From Bradyrhizobium sp. CCGB12 (lineage in GTDB: Bacteria; Pseudomonadota; Alphaproteobacteria; Rhizobiales; Xanthobacteraceae): 64,000 bases of DNA. Shown one piece after another: positions 22,776 to 32,771 of this stretch (its first letter is position 1; every line of letters begins with the position of its first letter). The notes under the pieces are model-generated. The model saw only the letters and a program-made list of their open reading frames with translations. It had not been told where the DNA came from and searched no databases. The stretch covers positions 6,014,001 to 6,078,000 of the forward strand of contig NZ_JANADO010000001.1 in the NCBI RefSeq assembly GCF_024199845.1, in the 5' to 3' direction. A program made the translations under genes and the position numbers.

Positions 22776-24389
22776 TTGCAAGGTCTTGCGGACTTCTTAA
22801 AAAGTATCGGTGCCGCCCGGTTCGGGGCCATGATCGCGGTCACCGCCGCGCTCATCGGCTTTTTCGCGTTCGTCATCATGCGCGTCACCACGCCGCAGAT
22901 GACGACGCTGTTCACGGACCTCAGCGTCGAGGATTCCTCCAGCATCATCAAGGACCTGGAACGCCAGGGCATCCAGTTCGAGATCCGCAATGAGGGCTCC
23001 ATCATCATGGTGCCCAAGGACAAGGTCACGCGCCTGCGGATGAAGCTTGCCGAGGGTGGCCTGCCCAAGGGCGGCGGCGTCGGCTACGAGGTGTTCGACA
23101 AGTCGGACGCGCTCGGCACCACCTCCTTCGTCCAGAACATCAATCATCTCCGCGCGCTGGAAGGCGAGCTCGCCCGCACCATCCGCGCCATCGACCGCAT
23201 CCAGGCCGCCCGCGTCCATCTCGTGCTGCCCGAACGCCCGCTGTTCTCGCGCGAGGCGCCGGAGCCGTCGGCCTCGATCGTGGTCCGCGTCCGCGGCTCG
23301 CTGGAAGCCCAGCAGATCCGCGCCATCCGCCACCTCGTCGCCTCCGCCGTCAACGGGCTGAAGCCGCAGCGGGTCTCGATCGTCGACGAGGCCGGCCAGC
23401 TCTTGGCCGACGGCGCGGCGACCGATCCGGAGCAGGCGGTCGGCGAAGAGCGCCGCATCGCCTTCGAGAAGCGGATGCGCAAGCAGGTCGAGGACATCGT
23501 CTCCTCCGTGGTCGGCTCGGGCCGCGCCCGCGTGCAGCTCTCCGCCGATTTCGACTTCAACAAGGTCACCCAGACCTCGGACAAGTTCGATCCCGAAGGC
23601 CGCGTGCTGCGCTCGAGCCAGACCCGCGAAGAGCAGAGCATGACCGCCGACAACAACGGCCAGGTCACCGTCAACAACGAGCTGCCGGGCAATCAGCAGA
23701 ACAACGGCGTCGCGGCCAAGGACCAGAGCAAGAAGACCGAAGAGACCAACAATTACGAGATCTCCCGCACCACCAAGACCGAGGTGACCGAGGCCGGCCG
23801 CGTCAACCGCATCTCGGTCGCGGTGCTGGTCGACGGCATCTATTCCAAGAACGACAAGGGCGAGCTGGCCTATCAGGACCGCACCAAGGAGCAGCTCGAC
23901 CGCATCTCCGCGCTGGTGCGCTCGGCGATCGGCTTCGACCAGAAGCGCGGCGACCAGGTCGAGGTCGTCAATCTGCGCTTCGCCGACGCCCCCTCCACCG
24001 CCCCGATCGGCGAGCCCTCGGGCTTCCTCGGCATGCTCCAGTTCACCAAGGACGACGTGATGTACTTCGTCGAGCTCGGCGTGATGATGCTGCTCGGCCT
24101 CGTCGTGCTGTTCCTGGTGATCCGCCCGCTGGTCAAGCGCATCCTCGCATCCGACGAAGTCGCCGCCGCCATTTCCGGCGTGCTCGCCGGCCCGGCGGCT
24201 TCCGAAGAGGCCGCGCCGGCCGCCGGCCAGGCGCTGCTGCCGGGCGGCACCGCCAGCGCGATCGACGTCGCCACCATCCAGGGCCAGGTCCACGCCCAGT
24301 CCGTTCATCGCGTCGGCGAGCTCGCCGAGCGCAACCCCAACGAAACCGTCGCCATCATCCGTCAATGGCTCACCGAGCCAGCCAAGTAA
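22776..24389 (+). CDS. fliF: flagellar MS-ring protein
   Basis: 537 residues from TTG 22776 (GGGG lies upstream; no ATG is near the family N terminus LADFLKSIGAARFG). The first membrane span is about residues 18-36 and the second about 430-450 (FVELGVMMLLGLVVLFLVI). Between them are the YscJ/FliF ring domains (RVHLVLPERPLFSRE) and a Gln/Asn-rich periplasmic part. The C-terminal cytosolic tail ends ETVAIIRQWLTEPAK, the FliG-binding peptide. It heads the fliF-G-H-N-flbD run. Confidence 0.95.
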   Translation: MQGLADFLKSIGAARFGAMIAVTAALIGFFAFVIMRVTTPQMTTLFTDLSVEDSSSIIKDLERQGIQFEIRNEGSIIMVPKDKVTRLRMKLAEGGLPKGGGVGYEVFDKSDALGTTSFVQNINHLRALEGELARTIRAIDRIQAARVHLVLPERPLFSREAPEPSASIVVRVRGSLEAQQIRAIRHLVASAVNGLKPQRVSIVDEAGQLLADGAATDPEQAVGEERRIAFEKRMRKQVEDIVSSVVGSGRARVQLSADFDFNKVTQTSDKFDPEGRVLRSSQTREEQSMTADNNGQVTVNNELPGNQQNNGVAAKDQSKKTEETNNYEISRTTKTEVTEAGRVNRISVAVLVDGIYSKNDKGELAYQDRTKEQLDRISALVRSAIGFDQKRGDQVEVVNLRFADAPSTAPIGEPSGFLGMLQFTKDDVMYFVELGVMMLLGLVVLFLVIRPLVKRILASDEVAAAISGVLAGPAASEEAAPAAGQALLPGGTASAIDVATIQGQVHAQSVHRVGELAERNPNETVAIIRQWLTEPAK

Positions 24390-24433
24390 TCAAGCCCAGT
24401 AACTTAGCCAAGTGAATCAAGAAGTGATCTGAC

Positions 24434-25531
24434 ATGGCCGCCTCCTTGCAAAACGCCAACTCGAACGACATCACCAGCGTGATCTCCACGCTCGGTCAGC
24501 GCGCCGGCAGCCGGGCCAAGGACGGCAAGGGGGCGGAGCAGCTGTCCGGCCCGCGCCGTGCCGCGATCCTGATGCTGGCGCTGGGCGAGCAATATGGCGG
24601 CAAGATCTGGGGCCTGCTCGACGACGACGAGGTGCGCCAGCTGTCGCTGGAGATGTCGACGCTCGGCACCGTCGAGGTCGACACCGTCGAGGACATGCTG
24701 CTCGAATTCGTCTCGCGCATGTCGGCCTCGGGCGCGCTGATGGGCAATTTCGACGCCACCGAGCGCCTGCTCCAGCAGTACCTGCCGCCCGAGCGCGTCA
24801 ACGGCATCATGGACGAGATCCGCGGCCCCGCCGGCCGCAACATGTGGGAGAAGCTCTCCAACGTGCAGGAAGAGGTGCTCGCCAACTACCTCAAAAACGA
24901 ATATCCGCAGACCATCGCCGTAGTGCTGTCGAAGCTGAAGTCGGAGCACGCCGCCCGCGTGCTCGGCATCCTGCCCGAGGAGCTCGCGCTCGACGTCATC
25001 AACCGCATGCTGAAGATGGAGGCGGTGCAGAAGGAGGTGATCGAGAGTGTGGAGAAGACGCTGCGCACCGAATTCATGTCCAACCTGTCGCAGACCCGCC
25101 GTCGCGATGCCCACGAGGTCATGGCTGAAATCTTCAACAATTTCGACCGCCAGACCGAAACCCGCTTCATCACCTCGCTGGAAGAGGACAACCGGGAATC
25201 GGCCGAGCGCATCAAGGCACTGATGTTCACCTTCGACGACCTCGTGAAGCTGGATTCCGGCTCGGCCCAGACCTTGATGCGCAATGTCGACAAGGACAAG
25301 CTCGGCGTCGCGCTCAAGAGCGCCAACGAGGACGTCCGCAACTTCTTCTTCGGCAACATGTCCTCGCGCGCGGCCAAGATGCTCCAGGACGACATGGCGG
25401 CGATGGGCCCGGTGCGTCTGCGCGACGTCGACGAGGCCCAGGCGCTGCTCGTCAACCTCGCCAAGGACCTCGCCGCCAAGGGCGAGATCATGCTGACCAA
25501 GAACCGCGCCGACGACGAGCTGGTGTACTGA
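24434..25531 (+). CDS. fliG: flagellar motor switch protein
   Basis: 365 residues, ATG 24434. It transmits stator torque and sits on the FliF ring. The N-terminal FliF-binding domain ([20 protein letters not shown]), the middle EHPQT-like motif ([20 protein letters not shown]) and the C-terminal charged torque helix ([20 protein letters not shown]) are all present. The last codon overlaps the fliH start by one base, indicating tight translational coupling. Confidence 0.96.
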   Translation: MAASLQNANSNDITSVISTLGQRAGSRAKDGKGAEQLSGPRRAAILMLALGEQYGGKIWGLLDDDEVRQLSLEMSTLGTVEVDTVEDMLLEFVSRMSASGALMGNFDATERLLQQYLPPERVNGIMDEIRGPAGRNMWEKLSNVQEEVLANYLKNEYPQTIAVVLSKLKSEHAARVLGILPEELALDVINRMLKMEAVQKEVIESVEKTLRTEFMSNLSQTRRRDAHEVMAEIFNNFDRQTETRFITSLEEDNRESAERIKALMFTFDDLVKLDSGSAQTLMRNVDKDKLGVALKSANEDVRNFFFGNMSSRAAKMLQDDMAAMGPVRLRDVDEAQALLVNLAKDLAAKGEIMLTKNRADDELVY

Positions 25532-26151
25532 TGGGCGCTCCGGCCAAATTCCTGTTCGATACCGATTTCGCCGCGCCCGAGCGGACGCGCGAGAAGGGCG
25601 CGACCGCGGCCGAGATCGCCCAGAAGGTCGCGGAGGCCGAGGCCCGCGCCTATCAGGACGGCTTTGCCGCCGGGCAGAACGAGGCCAAGGCGGAGAGCGA
25701 CCGCCGCGTCGCGCTCGCGATGGAAGAGATCAACATCGCGATCCGGGGCATCGCCTCCGGCATCGGTAACATCGAGTCCAAGATGGAGACGGAGGCGGTC
25801 GACGTCGCGGTCGCGGTGGCGCGCAAGCTATGCGCCGAGTTGGTCGCGGCCGAGCCGCTCGGCGAGATCATGGCGCTGGTCAACGACTGCTTTTCGCATC
25901 TGGTCGCGACGCCGCATCTGGTCGTCCGCATCAACGACGCGCTCTACGACGCTGCGCGCGACAAGATCGAGCGGCTCGCCAAGCAGAGCGGCTTCGAGGG
26001 CCGGCTGGTGATCCTGGCCGAGCCGGAGATTGCTACCGGCGACTGCCGGATCGAATGGGCCGATGGCGGCGTCGTGCTGGAGCGCGGCGCCATCGCGGCC
26101 AAGATCGACGACATGGTCGGACGCTACATCGCGTCCCGCAGGGGGAATTAA
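25531..26151 (+). CDS. fliH: flagellar export ATPase regulator FliH-like
   Basis: 206 residues, ATG overlapping the fliG stop (TGATG). The N-terminal part is a charged coiled coil with a GxxxG-like run (AYQDGFAAGQNEAK). The C-terminal part (EAVDVAVAVARKLCAELVAA and later DCRIEWADGGVVLERGAI) matches the FliH/HrpE family that holds the export ATPase FliI. Sequence similarity in this family is low, so position between fliG and fliN is the main support. Confidence 0.85.
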   Translation: MGAPAKFLFDTDFAAPERTREKGATAAEIAQKVAEAEARAYQDGFAAGQNEAKAESDRRVALAMEEINIAIRGIASGIGNIESKMETEAVDVAVAVARKLCAELVAAEPLGEIMALVNDCFSHLVATPHLVVRINDALYDAARDKIERLAKQSGFEGRLVILAEPEIATGDCRIEWADGGVVLERGAIAAKIDDMVGRYIASRRGN

Positions 26152-26154
26152 GCC

Positions 26155-26502
26155 ATGAGCGACACCGATGGACAGGTCCCGCTGCCCGATCTCAACGGCC
26201 CGATGCCGCCGAGCGCGGACGTCGGCTACAACGAGGACGAATATGCGGCGCGCGCCGCCGCCGACCTCGAAGCCGTGTTCGACGTGCCGGTGCAGGTCTC
26301 GGCCGTGCTCGGCCGCTCCAAGATGGACGTGGGTGAGCTGTTGAAGCTCGGGCCCGGCACCGTGCTCGAGCTCGACCGGCGCGTCGGCGAGGCCATCGAC
26401 ATCTACGTCAACAACAAGCTAGTCGCGCGCGGCGAAGTCGTCCTGGTCGAGGACAAGCTCGGCGTGACCATGACCGAAATCATCAAGACCGAACGCAGCT
26501 AG
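26155..26502 (+). CDS. fliN: flagellar motor switch protein, C-ring SpoA domain
   Basis: 115 residues, ATG 26155, three bases after fliH. The C-terminal 75 residues are a SpoA domain (FDVPVQVSAVLGRSKMDVGE and DIYVNNKLVARGEVVLVEDK). It forms the bottom of the C-ring with FliM and docks FliH. The length is normal for alphaproteobacterial FliN. Confidence 0.95.
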   Translation: MSDTDGQVPLPDLNGPMPPSADVGYNEDEYAARAAADLEAVFDVPVQVSAVLGRSKMDVGELLKLGPGTVLELDRRVGEAIDIYVNNKLVARGEVVLVEDKLGVTMTEIIKTERS

Positions 26503-26555
26503 CCGGAACAAGCGAATAACGCGCGGCAGCGCGGACAGACGAACAGGAGACTGAC

Positions 26556-27938
26556 ATGCGGCTTCTCATCGTTGGCACTTTGAAGGGCCAGCTCACCACC
26601 GCCACCAAGATCGCGATGGAGAATGGCGCCACCGTGACCCATGCCGAGGATCACGAGCAGGCGATGCGCGTCCTGCGCGGCGGCAAGGGCGCCGACCTGC
26701 TGCTGGTCGACGTCGCGCTCGACATCCGCGATTTGGTGATGCGGCTGGAGGCCGAGCACATCCACGCTCCGATCGTCGCCTGCGGCATCACCAACGACGC
26801 CCGCGCCGCGGTCGCCGCGATCCATGCCGGCGCCAAGGAGTACATCCCGCTGCCGCCGGATCCGGAGTTGATCGCTGCGGTGCTAGCGGCCGTTGCCAAC
26901 GATTCCCGTGAGCTGGTCTATCGCGACGAGGCGATGGCGAAGGTCATCAAGCTCGCGCAGCAGATCGCGGGCTCCGACGCCTCGGTGATGGTCACCGGCG
27001 AATCCGGCACCGGCAAGGAAGTGCTGGCACGCTATGTCCACACCCGCTCGGCACGCGCCAAGCGTCCGTTCATCTCGATCAACTGCGCCGCGATCCCCGA
27101 GCATCTCCTGGAATCCGAGCTGTTCGGCCACGAGAAGGGCGCTTTCACCGGCGCGGTCGCCCGCCGCATCGGCAAGTTCGAGGAGGCGACCGGCGGCACG
27201 CTGCTGCTGGACGAAATCTCGGAGATGGACGTCCGCCTGCAATCCAAGCTGCTCCGCGCCATCCAGGAGCGCGTGATCGACCGCGTCGGCGGCACCAAGC
27301 CGGTGCCGGTGGACATCCGCATCATCGCGACCTCGAACCGCAATCTGGCTGAGGCCGTACGCGAAGGCACGTTCCGCGAAGATCTGCTGTTCCGCCTCAA
27401 CGTCGTGAATCTGAAGATTCCGCCGCTGCGCGAACGCCCCGCCGACATCCTGGAGCTCGCCCAGCATTTCGTGAAGAAATATGCCGAGGCCAACGGCGTG
27501 CCGATGCGCCCGATCTCTGCGGAGGCGCGCCGCGTGCTCTCCACCAACCGCTGGCAGGGCAACGTCCGCGAGCTCGAAAACACCATGCATCGCGCGGTGC
27601 TGATGGCGCAGGGCGACGAGATCGGCCCCGACGCCATCATCACGCCCGACGGCGACCGCCTCGACCTCGCCAAGACCGCGCCGGCCGTTGCACATGCCAC
27701 GATGGCCGCCGAGCAGGTGACGCGCGCGCTTGTGGGGCGCACCGTCGCCGACGTCGAGCGCGACCTGATCCTGGAGACGCTGAAGCACTGCCTCGGCAAC
27801 CGCACCCATGCCGCCAACATCCTCGGCATCTCGATCCGCACGCTGCGCAACAAGCTGAACGAATATGCCGACGGCGGCATCCCGATCCCGCCCGCGGGCG
27901 CACCCGGCGAATATCCGCGCATGCCGGCCATGGGATGA
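26556..27938 (+). CDS. flbD: sigma-54-dependent flagellar transcriptional activator
   Basis: 460 residues, ATG 26556. It has an atypical receiver-like N domain (about 1-115; LLLVDVALD has one Asp, but the usual N-terminal acidic pair is missing, as in Caulobacter FlbD). The AAA+ domain has Walker A GESGTGKE (148-155) and the sigma-54 contact loop GAFTGA (195-200). A C-terminal Fis-type helix-turn-helix follows (NRTHAANILGISIRTLRNKL). It probably activates the fliK promoter at 19536 and other late flagellar promoters, with FliX-like control outside this window. Confidence 0.93.
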   Translation: MRLLIVGTLKGQLTTATKIAMENGATVTHAEDHEQAMRVLRGGKGADLLLVDVALDIRDLVMRLEAEHIHAPIVACGITNDARAAVAAIHAGAKEYIPLPPDPELIAAVLAAVANDSRELVYRDEAMAKVIKLAQQIAGSDASVMVTGESGTGKEVLARYVHTRSARAKRPFISINCAAIPEHLLESELFGHEKGAFTGAVARRIGKFEEATGGTLLLDEISEMDVRLQSKLLRAIQERVIDRVGGTKPVPVDIRIIATSNRNLAEAVREGTFREDLLFRLNVVNLKIPPLRERPADILELAQHFVKKYAEANGVPMRPISAEARRVLSTNRWQGNVRELENTMHRAVLMAQGDEIGPDAIITPDGDRLDLAKTAPAVAHATMAAEQVTRALVGRTVADVERDLILETLKHCLGNRTHAANILGISIRTLRNKLNEYADGGIPIPPAGAPGEYPRMPAMG

Positions 27939-28063
27939 GCAAACAGCTCTTCGATCTCGTCGAGCCCACCCAGGCATTCACATGAAGCGTGCGAGTGGCC
28001 GGGACGAGCCCGGCCACCGCCACCAAGTGTCTCGCCTCATGGCGGCGCCACGCTCACACCAAG

Positions 28064-28396
28064 CTACTTGCCAGGCGGAACGTAGACACTTGAAAGCTTC
28101 GCAGCCTTTTCCGCAACACTCTTGAATTCACTCATCTTCCAGGCGCGTACGGTTTCAATCTTGGCAATAGCCCCGCTCGCCGCAGCCGCCATTCCGAGGG
28201 CGACAGCATCGGCTCCATCGGGGAACTCCGCAACGATGAGCGCGTCATGTGCGCCTGTTGTCATGAACGCTCCCTGGAGCTTTCCGCCGGCTTTTTCGAT
28301 CATCGGTCCGATGACCGCGCTGCGATCGGACGGTTTGTCGACCAATCCCTTGATGCCGGAATTTGAGTATGAGACGTATGAGATGAACAGCGGCAT
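28064..28396 (-). CDS. GYD domain protein
   Basis: 110 residues from ATG 28396 behind GGAGAG. It reads MPLFISYVSYSNSGIKGLVD, then MIEKAGGKLQGAFMTTGAHD and VAEFPDGADAVALGMAAAAS, a ferredoxin-like alpha/beta fold typical of GYD proteins. The GYD triplet itself is replaced by GAHD. The function of the family is unknown. It is convergent with flbD. Confidence 0.85.
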   Translation of the reverse strand: MPLFISYVSYSNSGIKGLVDKPSDRSAVIGPMIEKAGGKLQGAFMTTGAHDALIVAEFPDGADAVALGMAAAASGAIAKIETVRAWKMSEFKSVAEKAAKLSSVYVPPGK

Positions 28397-28952
28397 GTTT
28401 TCTCTCCGTCGATGTTTGAACGATGACAAATGTCGCTTTGGAAAGAGCTCTCTGAGCGAGAGCAAGGCAGGGCCTGCCGACGGCACGCGAGCTGCCTTGA
28501 AAACTCAGTCACGGACTTCGGCACGTCCTACTGGCAGCCTGCCCAGATTATAACTGACGCCGCATCCTGCGCGAACGGTAAGCCAAGCCTACCCATCTCG
28601 ATCGCGACCGTTGTGCCGATTGCCAACGGAATGTCCAAGGTCGCCGGCATCAACCTAGGGGAAAAAGGCCGCGACAAAGATCATCGCGCTTCGTACAAAT
28701 GACGGTAGCACCGCTGCGGAAACTTAGCGGCGCCTGACGATACCGGGCGCCTACGCTCCGACCGTGGTCCCATAATTCTCGACCATGGGCGCGACAATGC
28801 GAAGCGACATGCGGCACGGTCCCGACACGGCCCCGGTCATCGCTTCGCTCATCGGGCTACGCGACCGAACACATGGCCGCATCGCATTCGGCGACTAGGT
28901 CGCGTCTGCGCAAGGCGCTATAACCCGCGTCAGGACCACGCGGGGATAAAAC
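28397..28952. other. intergenic stretch without recognisable gene
   Basis: Open frames here are short or antisense shadows. No tRNA, palindrome or clear promoter box was recognised in it. Confidence 0.5.
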
Positions 28953-30101
28953 ATGTCGGAAGCTCAAATCACGGACTGGCTGGCGTCGCAGAAGCAGGCG
29001 ATGATCGACCTCTTGCGCGACGTCGTGAACATCGATTCCGGTTCCTACGACAAGGAAGGCGTCGATGCGGTCGGGGCGCGGTTTGAGCGGCATTTTGTCG
29101 AGCACGGCATTCCCTCACGGCGCGAAAGCCACGGCACCTTCGGCGACGCGATCCATGCCGAGGTCGCAAAGCCCGGCAGCAACGAGAAGCCGGTGCTGTT
29201 GATGGGGCATCGCGATACCGTGTTCGGCAAGGGCGAGGCCGGGCGGCGCCCGTTCACGATCAAAGACAATCGCGCCTACGGTCCCGGCGTTGCCGACATG
29301 AAGTCCGGGCTCGTCATGAACGTGTTCGTGGCAACCGCCTTCCACAAATTCGGCGGTTCACCGCATCCGATCAAGGTGCTGATCACCTCCGACGAGGAGA
29401 TCGGCTCACCCTCCTCGCGGCCCGTGATCGAGCGCGAAGGACGTGCCGCGCGCGCGGTGTTCAATTCTGAGCCGGGCCGCCCCACAGGCAATGTGGTCAC
29501 GGGACGCAAAGGCGGAATCTTCATGCACATAGCCATCACCGGCAAGGCCGCGCATTCCGGCGCCAACTTCGCCGCCGGCGTCAGCGCGATCGGCGAGCTC
29601 GCGCACAAGATCGTACAGATTCATGCGCTGACCGATCTCGACAAGGGCATCACGCTCAATGTCGGCCTGGTCTCGGGCGGCCAATCCGTCAACACCACGG
29701 CGCCCTACGCCGAGGGCCAGATCGACCTGCGCTATGTCGATCCCGCCGATCGCGCGCGGATCATGGGCGCGATCGAGAAGTTCGTCGCGACGTCCTACGT
29801 GCCGGGCACCAGCGCGACGCTGTCGATCAAGGGCGAATTCGTGCCGGTGGTGCAGAGCGCCGACTCGAAGGCGCTGTTCGAGAGTTATCAGGCCGCCGCA
29901 AGGCAGGCCGGCCTCACCACGCTGCAGGGCGAGTTTTCGGGCGGCTGCGCCGATTCCGGCTTCACCGCCGCCGTGGGCACACCGACGATCTGCGGCCTCG
30001 GCCCGGTCGGCGGCCTCGCGCACACGCCGGAGGAATATCTCGATATCGACAGCATCGTGCCGCGCGCGCTGGCGCTGGCGCTGGCGATTTTGCGGGGGTA
30101 G
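28953..30101 (+). CDS. M20-family metallopeptidase (glutamate carboxypeptidase-like)
   Basis: 382 residues, ATG 28953. Zinc-binding motifs are GHRDTVF (about residue 89), YGPGVADMKSG (bridging Asp) and SDEEIGS with the catalytic Glu. A dimerisation domain occupies about 180-290 (GKAAHSGANFAAGVSAIGEL), and the last His ligand is near LAHTPEEY. It lacks a signal peptide, so it is cytoplasmic, unlike secreted CPG2. It probably cleaves a small peptide or acyl-amino-acid; the substrate cannot be told. Confidence 0.88.
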   Translation: MSEAQITDWLASQKQAMIDLLRDVVNIDSGSYDKEGVDAVGARFERHFVEHGIPSRRESHGTFGDAIHAEVAKPGSNEKPVLLMGHRDTVFGKGEAGRRPFTIKDNRAYGPGVADMKSGLVMNVFVATAFHKFGGSPHPIKVLITSDEEIGSPSSRPVIEREGRAARAVFNSEPGRPTGNVVTGRKGGIFMHIAITGKAAHSGANFAAGVSAIGELAHKIVQIHALTDLDKGITLNVGLVSGGQSVNTTAPYAEGQIDLRYVDPADRARIMGAIEKFVATSYVPGTSATLSIKGEFVPVVQSADSKALFESYQAAARQAGLTTLQGEFSGGCADSGFTAAVGTPTICGLGPVGGLAHTPEEYLDIDSIVPRALALALAILRG

Positions 30102-30114
30102 AGCCACCTGCCCC

Positions 30115-30203
30115 GTCGTCATGCCCGGGCTCGACCCGGGCATCCACGTCTTTCCGAAACGCCGCCGTACGTAGATGGCCGGGTCAAGCCCGGCCATGAC
30201 GAG
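30115..30203. repeat. intergenic palindromic repeat
   Basis: GTCGTCATGCCCGGGCTCGA at one end and the inverted CAAGCCCGGCCATGACGA at the other, each also holding its own small hairpin (CCCGGGCTCGACCCGGG). It lies between the M20 peptidase and the convergent 51-aa gene. Confidence 0.75.
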
Positions 30204-30244
30204 TTGAGAGAGCCCCGCGCCACATGGCCGCGCGCGCATTCACC

Positions 30245-30400
30245 TCACGAATAACTCGGCGCGTCCGGCTTGCGGAAGATGTGAATGGGGTCGCCCGGCA
30301 CGATCGGCTGTCCCGAGAACATCGCATAGGCGTACAGCGCGAGATAGGCGATCGCGAGCGCGCCGATGGCGTAGAAGGCCCAGGTCGCGACGCGCTTCAT
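30245..30400 (-). CDS. 51-aa membrane peptide
   Basis: ATG 30400 to TGA at 30245. The sequence starts MKRVATWAFYAIGALAIAYL, with a single span of about 20 residues, and ends in a polar tail (PGDPIHIFRKPDAPSYS). Codon use is like the neighbours. It lies about 95 bases downstream of the flavin reductase on the same strand. No function is known. Confidence 0.65.
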   Translation of the reverse strand: MKRVATWAFYAIGALAIAYLALYAYAMFSGQPIVPGDPIHIFRKPDAPSYS

Positions 30401-30496
30401 CGATCCGCTCCATTGCAGTCCCGGCGGGAGGCTCAGGGCGCTTCTAGAGCGATGACGCGAAGAAGACCAGCCTTGCGCTAGGGTCGCCGGCGGCGA

Positions 30497-31078
30497 TCAA
30501 ACGCCGCGCCGGGCGCGCCCGGGAACGCTGACGTCGGCGAGCCTGGCAGCGTCCTCGTCCTGGTCGATCGCCAGGTACTGGCCGTGCCAATAGGCCAGCG
30601 CCGCGGTGCGGGGCGAATTCCTGATGTCCCTGACACGGCCGATGACGATGCCGTGCGAATGCCGTTCGATGATCTCCTCGACCTCGCAATCGACCGCCGA
30701 CAACGCGCCGACCAGGAGCGGGACGCCCGAGACTGAGGTCACCCACTGGCTGCCTGCAAAGCGATCGGCGCCCTTCAGGCCGCCCTTCCCCGCAAAGCGC
30801 TCGGCGGCATCGAGCTGATCGGCATTGAGGATGTTCACGCCGAAGGCGCCGTAGCGGCGGATCAACGAAAAGGACGAGGCGTCGCGGTTGATGCTGACCA
30901 GCAGCGTCGGCGGCTCGACCGACAGCGAGGTCACCGAGGTCACCGTCATGCCGCTGATGTCCTTGCCCCGCCCGGCGGTGATGACGCTGACGCCGCCAGT
31001 GAGGTGGCGCATGGCGCCGCGGAAATCGGCGGACGAGACGGGGATTTCGGTCATGAGATCGCGGGGAACTACATTCAT
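30497..31078 (-). CDS. flavin reductase domain protein, likely FMNH2 supplier for SsuD
   Basis: 193 residues from ATG 31078 (ATG 31054, MTEIPVSSADFRGAM, is equally possible). It has the flavin_reduct fold: RHLTGGVSVITAGRGKDISG, then MTVTSVTSLSVEPPTLLVSI and a C-terminal HGQYLAIDQDE. These HpaC-like enzymes reduce FMN with NAD(P)H for two-component monooxygenases. It starts 32 bases after ssuB on the same strand and so probably replaces SsuE, which belongs to a different, flavodoxin-like family. Confidence 0.85.
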   Translation of the reverse strand: MNVVPRDLMTEIPVSSADFRGAMRHLTGGVSVITAGRGKDISGMTVTSVTSLSVEPPTLLVSINRDASSFSLIRRYGAFGVNILNADQLDAAERFAGKGGLKGADRFAGSQWVTSVSGVPLLVGALSAVDCEVEEIIERHSHGIVIGRVRDIRNSPRTAALAYWHGQYLAIDQDEDAARLADVSVPGRARRGV

Positions 31079-31110
31079 GGCATTGCTCCCCGGACTGGGG
31101 TTCCCTGTAT

Positions 31111-31947
31111 TTAGGTACGATCGTCCGCCGACAAAAGGTGGCTCAGGATCGAGCCTTCGAGGCCGGCAAGCTCGGCCGAACCGCGCTGGCGTGGCCTGCT
31201 GGCGTTAACCACGACGTCATGGGCGATCCGGCCTTCCTCGATCACGAGCACCCGGTCGGCCAGCGCGACGGCCTCGGAGACATCGTGGGTGACCAGGATC
31301 GCGGTAAAGCCCTGATCGCGCCAGACGCGCTCGAGGAGACGCTGCATCGAGATGCGGGTCAGCGCGTCCAGCGCGCCAAGCGGCTCGTCGAAAGCGAGCA
31401 CGCGCGGGCGGGACACCAGCGCGCGGCCGAGCGCGACGCGCTGCTTCTGACCGCCCGACAGCACCGAGGGCCATTGGTCGCGCTTGTCGGCCAACCCGAC
31501 CTCGCCCAGGGCTTTCTCGGCGCGCGCATGCGCGTCGCCGGAGGCACGATCGCGACCGAGGCCGACCTCGACATTGGCGAGCACGCGAGCCCAGGGTAAG
31601 AGCCGCGGCTCCTGGAACATCACGCGGATGTCCTCTGGCTGGATATCCTGGCCGAAGCTGATGCTGCCGGCGTCGATCTTGTCCAGACCGGCAATGAGGC
31701 GCAGCAGCGTGCTCTTGCCGCAGCCGCTCTTGCCGACGATGGCGACGAACTGGCCGGCGGGAATGTGCAGATCGATGCCGCGCAGCACCTCGTTGTCGCC
31801 GAAGGATTTGCGCAAGCCGCGGATGCTGAGCGGCAGGCCGGCGGCAGGCGCCGACCGCTCTTCGCGCACCACGCGGGCGTGAGGCGCGAAATTGGCGCGG
31901 CTGGTGATCTCGGACTCGGGAAGGGACGTACGAAGCGCTGTCTGCAT
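31111..31947 (-). CDS. ssuB: aliphatic sulfonate ABC transporter ATP-binding protein
   Basis: 278 residues from ATG 31947; the frame is open further upstream but that part is the antisense of ssuC. The Walker A motif is GKSGCGKST, the signature LSGGQKQR and Walker [13 protein letters not shown]. It powers uptake through SsuC. An N-terminal extension of about 40 residues before the ABC domain is a little longer than usual. Downstream of ssuC by 17 bases. Confidence 0.9.
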   Translation of the reverse strand: MQTALRTSLPESEITSRANFAPHARVVREERSAPAAGLPLSIRGLRKSFGDNEVLRGIDLHIPAGQFVAIVGKSGCGKSTLLRLIAGLDKIDAGSISFGQDIQPEDIRVMFQEPRLLPWARVLANVEVGLGRDRASGDAHARAEKALGEVGLADKRDQWPSVLSGGQKQRVALGRALVSRPRVLAFDEPLGALDALTRISMQRLLERVWRDQGFTAILVTHDVSEAVALADRVLVIEEGRIAHDVVVNASRPRQRGSAELAGLEGSILSHLLSADDRT

Positions 31948-31964
31948 GTGATTCCCAGTATTTC

Positions 31965-32771
31965 TCAACGTTTCTGGAAGGCGGGGTGCCAGGAGAGCGT
32001 CAGGCGCTCCAGCACGCGGGAGGCGCTGTCGGCGAGCTTGCCGAGCAGGGCATAGATCAGAATCGACAGCACGACGACGTCGATCAGCATGAACTCGCGC
32101 GCCTGCATCGCCATGTAGCCAAGGCCCGAGGAGGCCGCGATGGTCTCGGCGACGATCAGGGTCAACCACATGATGCCGAGTGCGAAGCGGATGCCGACGA
32201 AGATCGAGGGCAGCGCGCCCGGGAAGATCACGCGGCGAAACAATTCGCCGTCGGTCATGCCGTAGATGCGACCCATCTCGATCAGCTGCGGGTCGACGGT
32301 GCGAATGCCGTGCAGCGTGTTGAGATAGATCGGGAAGAACACGCCCAGCGCCACGAGGAACAGTTTTGCACTCTCGTCGATACCGAACCACAGAATGACG
32401 AGCGGGATCAGCGCCAGATGCGGCACATTGCGCACCATCTGCAGCGTGGTGTCGGTGAGCTTGGCCGAGAGCTGCGACAGGCCGTTGGCGAGCCCGAAGG
32501 CGAAGCCGATGCCGCCGCCGATCAGGAAGCCGATCGAGGCGCGCCAGAACGAGACCCAGATGTTGCGGCCAAGCTCGCCGGAGAGCAGCAGCTTCCAGCC
32601 CGCGAGCACGACGTCGCTCGGCGCCGGCAGCACGCGAACCGGCACGAAGCCGGTGACGCTCGCGACCTGCCAGACCGCGATGATGGCGAGCGGCACGATC
32701 CACTGGATCAGGCCGTCGACCCGCGGCAGGCGGACGCTGCGCGGAAGCGAAATGCTGTCGATCAGGCTCAT
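31965..32771 (-). CDS. ssuC: aliphatic sulfonate ABC transporter permease
   Basis: 268 residues, ATG 32771, overlapping the ssuD stop by four bases. Six hydrophobic spans of the BPD transport family are visible, with the EAA-type loop around [20 protein letters not shown]. It forms the inner-membrane channel with SsuB. The order D-C-B is the standard ssu arrangement. Confidence 0.92.
   Translation of the reverse strand: MSLIDSISLPRSVRLPRVDGLIQWIVPLAIIAVWQVASVTGFVPVRVLPAPSDVVLAGWKLLLSGELGRNIWVSFWRASIGFLIGGGIGFAFGLANGLSQLSAKLTDTTLQMVRNVPHLALIPLVILWFGIDESAKLFLVALGVFFPIYLNTLHGIRTVDPQLIEMGRIYGMTDGELFRRVIFPGALPSIFVGIRFALGIMWLTLIVAETIAASSGLGYMAMQAREFMLIDVVVLSILIYALLGKLADSASRVLERLTLSWHPAFQKR

Noticed and set aside
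22797..24365. 522-residue minus-strand frame antisense to fliF
   Set aside because: Composition is dominated by Asp, Gly, His and Val typical of antisense to a high-GC gene, and fliF is certain.
28430..28702. Possible 90-residue plus-strand gene
   Set aside because: The translation is Arg/Cys-rich at the start, has no ribosome-binding site and partly overlaps the promoter of the GYD gene.
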